A stretch of 5,558 nt of DNA from an uncultured Bacilli bacterium. Its GTDB lineage: Bacteria > Bacillota_I > Bacilli_A > RF39 > UBA660. The number at the start of each line of letters is the position of its first letter. Within the stretch, counting starts at the first letter, position 1. The DNA is taken from the NCBI GenBank assembly GCA_947631135.1, contig CANRKE010000073.1:1-5558 (forward strand), in the 5' to 3' direction. This document shows, in pieces, positions 1 through 4,874 of the stretch. The notes beneath the pieces were generated by a model. That model did not search any database, was not told where the DNA came from, and saw only the letters and a list, made by a program, of their open reading frames with translations. Made by a program: the position numbers and the translations under genes.

Positions 1-326
1 GCGTTTACTAACGTATCTTTATAATTACCGCATGCAGGATGCACTACCATTCCACTAGGTTTATTAACTATTAATAAGTCATCATCTTCATATATTATAT
101 CAAGAGGTATATCTTGTTTTATTAAATCAGTTGTTTCTTCATCTACTTCTTTTATTTCTATCTTATCATTTAGTTTTATAGAATAACTTGCTTTTGTTTT
201 ATCACCATTAACTAGTATATTCCCATTTTTTATTAGATTATTTATTTTACTTCTAGAATAATCACTTACATTACTTAAATATATATCTATTCTCTTTCCT
301 ACATCTTCTTCTTTTACTTCATACAT
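1..326 (-). CDS. rluD: RluD-like 23S rRNA pseudouridine synthase (5' part, runs off the left edge)
   Basis: This is the N-terminal ~108 residues of an RluA/RluD-family pseudouridine synthase, which isomerises specific uridines in RNA (for RluD, helix 69 of 23S rRNA). Residues ~11-60 form an S4-type RNA-binding domain (SRSKINNLIKNGNILVNG at ~24-41). The family motif VNKPSGMVVHP lies at ~87-97, followed by GNYKDTLVNA at the edge. The catalytic aspartate (HRLDxxTSG in the family) would lie beyond the window. The ATG at 326-324 is preceded by AAGGAG with 8 nt spacing. This RBS overlaps the stop of lspA, and only 5 nt separate the genes, so the two are probably cotranscribed and translationally coupled. 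The lspA-rluD order matches lspA-ylyB in Bacillus. Family assignment is firm. The choice of RluD over another RluA paralogue is inferred from synteny and the S4 domain. Confidence 0.92.
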   Translation of the reverse strand, partial: MYEVKEEDVGKRIDIYLSNVSDYSRSKINNLIKNGNILVNGDKTKASYSIKLNDKIEIKEVDEETTDLIKQDIPLDIIYEDDDLLIVNKPSGMVVHPACGNYKDTLVN

Positions 327-331
327 AAATA

Positions 332-790
332 TCACTCCTTATTTTTTAATACTTCTATACACATAAGTATAATACTTATTACAATCGCACTATCAGCTAT
401 ATTAAATGTTGGAAAATTATAATTAAATATTTTAAAATCTAAAAAATCTATAACATATCCAAATATTAATCTATTTAATAAATTGCCAAATATACCCCCT
501 AATATTAATCCATAAAATATATTATTTAAATTAGTTAATTTTTTTTCTTTTATTATCATAAATATTAATAGTATAATAGCTAAAAAAGAAACTATTATTA
601 AAAATAAAGTCTGATTATTTAATATACTCCATGCTGCTCCATAGTTATATACTAATGTTAATCTAAAAAAATTATCTATTATTTTTATACTATCACCTGG
701 ATTAATTAACTTACAAATAACTAATTTAGATAATATATCTAAAAACAATACTAGTAACATAATTATTATAATTTTAATATATTTTTTCAT
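332..790 (-). CDS. lspA: Lipoprotein signal peptidase II (LspA)
   Basis: Membrane aspartyl protease that cleaves the signal peptide of prolipoproteins after lipidation by Lgt. The protein is 152 residues, normal for the family, with four hydrophobic segments (about 5-25, 60-80, 91-108, 130-147). Visible motifs are NYGAAW at 49-54, GNLLNR at 102-107, YVIDF with the predicted catalytic Asp115, and FNIAD with the second catalytic Asp133. In GNxxDR the usual Asp is Asn106 here. An upstream in-frame ATG at 841 would add 17 residues, but it has no ribosome binding site and the extension is hydrophilic and unlike the family. The ATG at 790-788 has AGAGGG 6 nt upstream and gives the typical MKKY start, so I chose it. 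The gene diverges from rpsD. A weak -10-like TAGAAT (813-818, minus strand) without a clear -35 is the only nearby promoter candidate. It ends in TGA inside the RBS of the rluD-like gene. Confidence 0.96.
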   Translation of the reverse strand: MKKYIKIIIIMLLVLFLDILSKLVICKLINPGDSIKIIDNFFRLTLVYNYGAAWSILNNQTLFLIIVSFLAIILLIFMIIKEKKLTNLNNIFYGLILGGIFGNLLNRLIFGYVIDFLDFKIFNYNFPTFNIADSAIVISIILMCIEVLKNKE

Positions 791-849
791 AAATTTCCCT
801 CTTCCAACACATATTCTATCATTTTTTTTAATAAAAATCACTATTTTGA

Positions 850-878
850 TTGACTAAAATTATTAAAATGTATATAAT
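850..878 (+). promoter_or_regulatory. Sigma-A-type promoter of rpsD
   Basis: TTGACT at 850-855 and a perfect TATAAT at 873-878 are separated by 17 bp, matching the housekeeping consensus closely. Transcription would start near 885, giving an rpsD leader of about 160 nt. It lies in the gap between the divergent genes lspA and rpsD. Confidence 0.8.
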
Positions 879-884
879 TTTAAT

Positions 885-1044
885 TGCGTATTGATTCAGC
901 TTTATATATATTTTTGTAATGTGTTTAATTGCTATTGTTTTATTAGTAACTAGATAAGCTGCTAGCGAACGTATTAAAATGAACACCCTACATTAATATA
1001 TATAACTTCGTCATATCGCAAAATATATTGAAAGGAGAGATAAT
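885..1044 (+). promoter_or_regulatory. Structured 5' leader of rpsD, candidate S4 autoregulatory RNA
   Basis: No gene fits this stretch on either strand. By eye, two helices interlock: CAGCTT (897-902) pairs with AAGCTG (956-961), and GTGTTT (921-926) pairs with GAACAC (981-986, one G-U). This is a pseudoknot topology. A third helix, AATATAT (995-1001) with ATATATT (1023-1029), ends just before the ribosome binding site AAAGGAGAG (1031-1039). Firmicutes rpsD genes are known to carry a pseudoknotted leader bound by S4 itself, which represses translation. The match in position and topology supports the same role here. No folding energy or covariance was computed, and AT-rich helices arise easily, so the fold is tentative. 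Confidence 0.45.
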
Positions 1045-1647
1045 ATGGCAAGATATACTGGTCCTGCTAATAGAAAATCTCGTCGTGTAAATTTTTCAAC
1101 ACTTGAAAATGGTAAAGATCTAGCAAAAAAACCTTATGGTCCTGGTCAACATGGTAATGCTAGACGTGGTAAACCATCAAACTACAGTATTCAATTAACT
1201 GAAAAACAAAAAGTTAGATTTATGTATGGATTAACTGAAAAACAATTTAGAAAGACTTTTGATAAAGCTTCAAAAATGAAAGGTGTACATGGTGAAAACT
1301 TCTTAAGATTACTAGAATCAAGATTAGATAATCTAGTTTATAGAATTGGTTTTTCAAACACTAGACGTGGAGCAAGACAAATAGTTAACCATGGTCACGT
1401 TCTTGTAAATGGTAAGAAAGTAGATATTCCATCATATCAAGTAAAACCTGGTGATGTAATAAGTCTAAAAGAAAAATATAAATCTAATAAGTTAATTAAT
1501 GAAGCATTACAATCTACATTAAGTCGTGTTGAATATATTGATTATGACGAAAACAAAATGGAAGCTAAATATGTTAGACTTCCAGAAAGAAGTGAACTTA
1601 ATAAAGATATTAATGAATCACTTATTGTCGAATTCTACAGTAGATAA
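1045..1647 (+). CDS. rpsD: 30S ribosomal protein S4
   Basis: Primary 16S rRNA-binding protein that nucleates assembly of the 30S body and contributes to decoding accuracy. The product is 200 residues, the standard bacterial length. It starts MARYTGPANRKSRR, contains KPYGPGQHG at ~29-37 and EKQKVRFMYGLTEKQF at ~53-68. An S4 RNA-binding domain spans about residues 92-155 (SRLDNLVYRIGFSNTRRGAR and VNHGHVLVNGKKVDIPSY). It ends with the family signature LPERSEL...INESLIVEFYSR. It lacks the N-terminal four-cysteine zinc motif, so it is the zinc-free paralogue type. The start is fixed by AAAGGAGAG 5-6 nt upstream. It is transcribed alone from its own promoter, diverges from lspA and converges on the peptide operon. 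Some CGT codons for Arg fit a highly expressed gene. Confidence 0.99.
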   Translation: MARYTGPANRKSRRVNFSTLENGKDLAKKPYGPGQHGNARRGKPSNYSIQLTEKQKVRFMYGLTEKQFRKTFDKASKMKGVHGENFLRLLESRLDNLVYRIGFSNTRRGARQIVNHGHVLVNGKKVDIPSYQVKPGDVISLKEKYKSNKLINEALQSTLSRVEYIDYDENKMEAKYVRLPERSELNKDINESLIVEFYSR

Positions 1648-1656
1648 TAATTATTT

Positions 1657-1693
1657 AAAGAAGTTATTTAAAATGATTTTAAACAACTTCTTT
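1657..1693. terminator. Bidirectional intrinsic terminator between rpsD and the peptide operon
   Basis: An 18-nt inverted repeat pairs 1657-1674 with 1676-1693 around a single central base, so a few central pairs will open to form the loop. One A·C mismatch on the plus strand (1666/1684) becomes a G-U wobble on the minus strand. On the plus strand it is followed by TTTTATTTTATTC, and on the minus strand the far arm ends in CTTT followed by AAATAATTATT. It begins 10 nt after the rpsD stop and lies 5 nt beyond the stop of the last precursor gene, so it probably ends both convergent transcripts. Confidence 0.8.
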
Positions 1694-1697
1694 TATT

Positions 1698-1868
1698 TTA
1701 TTCTAAATTACATAATCCCCCTTCAACTATTCTTCTTATTGCTGATCCACAAAGTTTTCCTGCTTCAATTATTTTTTCTATTCCATTTATAAAAGCATTT
1801 ATTATTGTACCTGTTATATCAGCTCCTCCCTTAATTTCTTTTAATTCTTTTTTATTTAATTCAATCAT
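1698..1868 (-). CDS. Double-glycine-leader peptide precursor (bacteriocin-like, peptide A)
   Basis: Small precursor of 56 residues. The leader MIELNKKELKEIKGG (1-15) is a textbook double-glycine leader for C39-peptidase transporters, with alternating hydrophobic positions at Leu4, Leu9 and Ile12 before GG. Cleavage after Gly15 would release a 41-residue peptide beginning ADITGTIINAF. The mature part contains an amphipathic stretch, a GxxxG motif (GKLCG, core 22-26), and two cysteines at core 25 and 38 that could form a disulfide. The ATG at 1868-1866 has AAGGAG with 8 nt spacing. That RBS lies inside the last codons of the upstream precursor, whose stop is 4 nt away, so translation is probably coupled. 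This is the last gene of the operon and the terminator follows at once. Class II bacteriocin or secreted signal peptide are both possible. I do not recognise a named homologue, and no modification enzyme is nearby, so an unmodified peptide is expected. Confidence 0.85.
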   Translation of the reverse strand: MIELNKKELKEIKGGADITGTIINAFINGIEKIIEAGKLCGSAIRRIVEGGLCNLE

Positions 1869-1872
1869 AAAA

Positions 1873-2007
1873 TCACTCCTTACATGAATTAGGTCTTACT
1901 ATACCATCAAGAATACCAACTAGAAAGAAAAGAATCCCTACTATTCCAACTGCTGTCCAACCGGATCCACCTTTTATCTTCTTTAATTCATTTTTACTTA
2001 GTTTAAT
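1873..2007 (-). CDS. Double-glycine-leader peptide precursor (bacteriocin-like, peptide B, apparent ATT start)
   Basis: Reading frame of 44 residues if ATT (2007-2005) is the start. Its leader (I)KLSKNELKKIKGG aligns position for position with that of peptide A (L, K, EL, K, I, KGG all shared), which makes it hard to dismiss as chance. Cleavage after GG gives a 30-residue, very hydrophobic peptide. It begins SGWTAVGIVG, contains GxxxG (GILDG, core 17-21) and ends RPNSCKE with one cysteine. No ATG, GTG, TTG or CTG exists in frame between the stop of the upstream gene (TGA, 2013-2011) and the leader. Only AAT, then ATT, precede KLSK. Possible explanations are ATT initiation by coupled reinitiation, TGA readthrough from the accessory gene in the same frame, a start lost by mutation, or a sequencing error. 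Deleting one T near 2008 would join the leader to the ATG at 2017-2015. The peptide is supported; its start is uncertain. Confidence 0.68.
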   Translation of the reverse strand: MKLSKNELKKIKGGSGWTAVGIVGILFFLVGILDGIVRPNSCKE

Positions 2008-2010
2008 ATT

Positions 2011-2024
2011 TCACCATTCCCTTT
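2011..2024 (-). promoter_or_regulatory. Candidate ribosome binding site for peptide B, overlapping the upstream stop
   Basis: On the minus strand, AAAGGG (2024-2019) lies 11 nt and GGTGA (2015-2011) lies 3 nt before the ATT at 2007-2005. Together they mimic the two halves of AAGGAGGTGA, the sequence complementary to the 16S rRNA tail. The site sits within the last codons and stop of the accessory gene, which suggests that the terminating ribosome reinitiates at once. An ATG inside it (2017-2015) opens only a four-codon frame. Confidence 0.4.
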
Positions 2025-2457
2025 CACATATAAAATCATAGATCATTTCAAAACAAGTTTTTTTATCGTACGTAATATTTCCAGTAATAATATCATTTTC
2101 TTTATTATCTCTATCTATATTTATATATACATTTTTATATTCCATCATTAATTTATCATCTATTACATTATCTATTTTTATAATTTTATATTTATATTTA
2201 TGATTATCTATATTTATATATTTTCCTTTATTTATCTTAGGTAAATCTTCTAATAAAACATTAGTATTTAATAGTAGTTTATCTTCATATTTTATAACTA
2301 TATATTTATTTGTATATACTTTATCAAATTTAAAATATCCAAGAAATATACATAGTAATATTAAAAATATAATTATCGTTTTTATAATTCTTAATTTTAT
2401 TCTTATATAATCTATTGAAAATGTTTTATACTCTTTTAAAGTTATTATCTTATTCAT
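2011..2457 (-). CDS. Small membrane-anchored accessory protein of the peptide exporter (truncated HlyD-like?)
   Basis: Protein of 148 residues with a short basic cytoplasmic N-terminus, one strong membrane segment at ~24-42 and a Lys/Asn/Ile-rich extracytoplasmic part. The C-terminal stretch (~104-142: ...YKNVYINIDRDNKE..IITGNITYDKKT..EMIYDFI) resembles the end of HlyD-family bacteriocin accessory proteins. There the final beta-barrel strands read as G-x-I-x-Y-x-K-K-(S/T), followed by a short hydrophobic helix. The usual 400-plus residues with coiled coil and lipoyl domain are absent. It follows the transporter with a TAATG overlap (shared A at 2457), so the two are translationally coupled and probably form one complex. 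It ends in TGA in the same frame as the following precursor. Function is inferred from position and weak similarity. An immunity protein for the peptides is the main alternative. Confidence 0.75.
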   Translation of the reverse strand: MNKIITLKEYKTFSIDYIRIKLRIIKTIIIFLILLCIFLGYFKFDKVYTNKYIVIKYEDKLLLNTNVLLEDLPKINKGKYINIDNHKYKYKIIKIDNVIDDKLMMEYKNVYINIDRDNKENDIITGNITYDKKTCFEMIYDFICEREW

Positions 2458-4556
2458 TATAAATCTGTTACATAATTAATATTTTTATTATTTACATATA
2501 ATATATTATCAAACATATTTAAATTATCCATCTTATGAGTAACTACTAAAAATGTACAATTACTAAATTCATTAAATATTTTATATAGTATCCTCTTTTC
2601 AGTTAATGAATCTAATTCTTTTAAAGCTTCATCAAATATATAAATATTACTTGTTTTAATTAAACTTCGTGCAAGTATTATTCTTGCCTTTTCACCTCCA
2701 CTAATATTAAATCCATTCTCTTCTAATAGATGATCATATCTTAAATATTTATTTTCTACTATTTTATCAACTTCACATATCTTACATATTTTAAGAAAAT
2801 AATCATAGTTAATATTTCTATCCATTACTATATTATCATATATTGATTTAGTAAATAATGTCTCATTTTGGGATACATAACAAATATTATTTCTAATATC
2901 TTCTATATTATAATCTAGTATATTTTTATTATTTATTAATATTTTACCTTCATTTATTTTATAGTATCTTAAAAGTAATTTTAGAAATGTTGATTTACCT
3001 GAACCAGTAGAACCTATAATTGCAATCTTACTACCCTCTTTTATACTAATATTAATATTTTTAAGTATTTCATCTGTATTATTTATTTCATAACTTACAT
3101 CTATAAATTTAATTTCACCTTTTATATTATTAACTTTATTAATATTTTTATCTATAAAGTTTTCTTTATCAATTTCAAATAAATTATTTATTCTACTAAT
3201 AGATTTTGAATAATACTCAATATCTGGTATCAATAACATAATAGATTTTATCGAATTAATAAAATAATTATAAATTGAATTAAATAAAATAAATGATGAT
3301 ATACTTAATCTTCCATTAGTTATCTCTGTATAGCTTAAATATACTACCGAGAATGTAGCTAATGAATATAATAGGTTTTTAAAAAAATTATTTCTATTTA
3401 ATATGTTATCAAATCTAATTTTACTATTTAAATAATCAATTAATTTATTTTCATAATTATATATTATTTCTTTATGATTATTCATAGCTTTTATACTTTC
3501 AAATGCACTTATTATTTCTAACATGTATGAAACAGAATTTGAATTATTTACTTGTACTTTACCTATTATATTTTTTATTGATGGTATGAAGATAAGTTGG
3601 AATAATATTGATAGTAATATAAATATTGATGATGTAAAAAATAAATGATTAGAAATATTTATCAATATTATTGATGAAATAATTAATATTATTACATTTA
3701 AAAATATTGTAACAATGAAGTTTACTAAACTACTTTTAATATTGTTTAGATCACTTATACGAGATATGATATCACCTGATGTCTTTGTTTTAAAATAATC
3801 ATAAGGAAGTTTTATAATGTGAGAAAGTGTTGTAGTGTTTAAAATAAATTCTATTTTACAAGATAAATATATGACTAACTCATTTTGTAAATATTCAAAT
3901 ATATTTTGAAATAATATTATTACAATAAAAACTATTCCAATAATTTTATAAGGGTTATTATATTTATTTGTAACCATATCTATTATATACTTTGTTAGAT
4001 ATGAGTTTGAAAGTGTTAAAACAAATATAATTAAAGATAAACAAATTATAAATAAGAATATACTTTTATAATTTTTAAATATGTTTTTAATAGTGTTATA
4101 TAATTGATTTTTGAAATTTAAATTAACAATTTTTTTTATTGGAATAAAAGTAAGAACAATGTTTGTCCATATTTTATTGAATTCATCAAAATCCATATTT
4201 ACAAAACCTCTTGCAGGATCCATTATTTTTAAGGTACGATTATTAAAGTTTATTTTATATACTACTACATAGTGCATATATGAATTATTTATTATTACAT
4301 GAGCAATGAAAGGAGATACAGAATGAACATTTTTAAATTCTTCTAAATTATTTATTTTTATGCCATTTGATTTAAATCCTAATTCTTCTGCACATTCTAG
4401 TATATTATAAGCTGTTGTACCATCTCTTGTTGTGTGCATAATCTCCCGCAATTTTTCTATGTTTGGTATTCCACCATAGTATTTAATTATAGATGCTAAA
4501 GAACATACTGCACAGTCACTATAATTGTTTTGTCTAAATACTAAACCCTTCTTCAC
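2457..4556 (-). CDS. Peptidase-containing ABC transporter (C39 peptidase-TMD-NBD), bacteriocin/peptide exporter
   Basis: Single 699-residue polypeptide that cleaves double-glycine leaders in the cytoplasm and exports the mature peptide using ATP, working as a homodimer. Residues ~1-140 are a C39 cysteine protease: QNNYSDC with catalytic Cys15 and oxyanion Gln9, MHYVVVYKI with His95, and IMDPARG with Asp113. The membrane domain spans ~160-440 with several hydrophobic helices and the coupling-region motif LPYDYFKTKTSGDIISRISD (~250-269). The ATPase domain (~480-699) shows Walker A GSTGSGKST 515-523, Q-loop Gln563, signature ISGGE 618-622, Walker B IYIFDE 638-643 and H-loop His674, so it looks fully active. 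It starts at GTG (4556-4554) behind an excellent GAGGAGG 7 nt upstream. It heads the operon that contains two GG-leader peptides, which are its evident substrates. No mutation of a key residue is seen. Confidence 0.96.
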   Translation of the reverse strand: MKKGLVFRQNNYSDCAVCSLASIIKYYGGIPNIEKLREIMHTTRDGTTAYNILECAEELGFKSNGIKINNLEEFKNVHSVSPFIAHVIINNSYMHYVVVYKINFNNRTLKIMDPARGFVNMDFDEFNKIWTNIVLTFIPIKKIVNLNFKNQLYNTIKNIFKNYKSIFLFIICLSLIIFVLTLSNSYLTKYIIDMVTNKYNNPYKIIGIVFIVIILFQNIFEYLQNELVIYLSCKIEFILNTTTLSHIIKLPYDYFKTKTSGDIISRISDLNNIKSSLVNFIVTIFLNVIILIISSIILINISNHLFFTSSIFILLSILFQLIFIPSIKNIIGKVQVNNSNSVSYMLEIISAFESIKAMNNHKEIIYNYENKLIDYLNSKIRFDNILNRNNFFKNLLYSLATFSVVYLSYTEITNGRLSISSFILFNSIYNYFINSIKSIMLLIPDIEYYSKSISRINNLFEIDKENFIDKNINKVNNIKGEIKFIDVSYEINNTDEILKNINISIKEGSKIAIIGSTGSGKSTFLKLLLRYYKINEGKILINNKNILDYNIEDIRNNICYVSQNETLFTKSIYDNIVMDRNINYDYFLKICKICEVDKIVENKYLRYDHLLEENGFNISGGEKARIILARSLIKTSNIYIFDEALKELDSLTEKRILYKIFNEFSNCTFLVVTHKMDNLNMFDNILYVNNKNINYVTDL

Positions 4557-4583
4557 AAAAAAACCTCCTCAATATATTATTCT

Positions 4584-4624
4584 AAAAAAATTGCAAAAAG
4601 TATTTAATTTTTTTCAATTTTTTT
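4584..4624. repeat. Imperfect inverted repeat upstream of the transporter gene
   Basis: AAAAAAATTGCAAAAA (4584-4599) is mirrored by TTTTTCAATTTTTTT (about 4610-4624) with one extra base, around a 10-nt centre. It lies 14 nt upstream of the GAGGAGG ribosome binding site, where an operator or promoter would be expected. It could be an operator or a weak attenuator, but both arms are almost pure A/T and chance is a real possibility. No convincing -35/-10 pair for the operon was found nearby. Confidence 0.3.
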
Positions 4625-4646
4625 TATTTTTTTAGCAAGCGTAAAA

Positions 4647-4678
4647 AAATACCATAATCTTTAATATTATAGGTATTT
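4647..4678 (-). terminator. Intrinsic terminator-like hairpin, minus strand
   Basis: AAATACCATAAT (4647-4658) pairs with ATTATaGGTATTT (4666-4678) as 12 bp with one bulged base and a 7-nt loop. On the minus strand the stem runs straight into seven T residues. It would end transcription arriving from the surface-protein gene before the peptide operon. It could also act as an attenuator if the operon promoter lies further upstream. Confidence 0.55.
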
Positions 4679-4684
4679 TATAAA

Positions 4685-4786
4685 TTGATAGTCATACTAG
4701 ATTTAAATATAGCAGAATATGATTTAGATGTTAAAAAATTAATTGAAAATTTGCTAGAAGAAACAGAAAAAGATTTACCATTTTAA
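4685..4786 (+). pseudogene. Orphan reading-frame remnant, unidentified
   Basis: A 33-residue frame beginning at TTG (LIVILDLNIAEY) and ending LEETEKDLPF-stop. The frame is open back to about 4673, but no ATG or usable ribosome binding site precedes it. Its charged, helix-like composition looks more like a real protein C-terminus than random AT-rich sequence. It may be the tail of a gene deleted on this side of the transporter operon. I do not recognise the family. It is embedded between two hairpins and runs opposite to both flanking genes. Confidence 0.25.
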
Positions 4787-4797
4787 AAGTAAATCTT
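4770..4797 (-). terminator. Perfect 9-bp hairpin, likely terminator of the surface-protein gene
   Basis: AAGATTTAC (4770-4778) is perfectly repeated in reverse complement at 4789-4797 with a 10-nt loop. On the minus strand the second arm continues into a run of five T residues. It sits ~80 nt beyond the stop of the surface-protein gene. On the plus strand it overlaps the end of the orphan frame but has no proper T-run. Confidence 0.5.
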
Positions 4798-4874
4798 AAT
4801 TAATATTTTATTACTATAAATTTAATTTAGTGTTCATTTGAAAATTTACACAATAGACTTGACAAGCTCGTAAT

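Larger units (their letters stand above)
4557..4874. other. Intergenic region between the transporter operon and the surface-protein gene
   Basis: About 318 bases without an intact gene. It holds, from left to right, the GAGGAGG ribosome binding site of the transporter (4564-4570), an AT-rich inverted repeat, two minus-strand terminator-like hairpins, and a plus-strand reading-frame remnant. At 4830-4863 lies a sequence (GTGTTCATTTG...TTTACACAATAG..TTGAC) that resembles the terminal inverted repeats of IS256-family elements. Minus-strand frames here are very short (7-17 codons) and look like chance. Confidence 0.6.

Noticed and set aside
791..841. Longer lspA starting at the ATG at 841
   Set aside because: No ribosome binding site there, and the extra 17 residues are absent from the family; the ATG at 790 has a good site.
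1526..1792. An 88-codon plus-strand frame overlapping the end of rpsD
   Set aside because: It lies out of frame inside rpsD, crosses the terminator and runs antisense to peptide A; its Leu/Phe-rich sequence is typical of AT-rich shadow frames.
1873..2457. TGA read as tryptophan (Mycoplasma-type code), which would fuse the accessory protein and peptide B into one gene
   Set aside because: Tryptophans in LspA, the transporter, the accessory protein, peptide B and the surface protein are encoded by TGG, no conserved Trp falls on a TGA, and TGA stops sit correctly in lspA and peptide B next to the following ribosome binding sites.
4666..4671. Perfect TATAAT on the minus strand, with ATGACT 18 bp upstream, as promoter of the peptide operon
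   Set aside because: It is part of the stem of the terminator-like hairpin, and a transcript starting there would begin inside that hairpin; kept only as a weak alternative.
4735..4787. Short hydrophobic minus-strand frame starting MVNLFLFLLA as a third peptide
   Set aside because: Only 17 codons, no ribosome binding site, no GG leader, and it is the exact antisense of the plus-strand remnant and hairpin.
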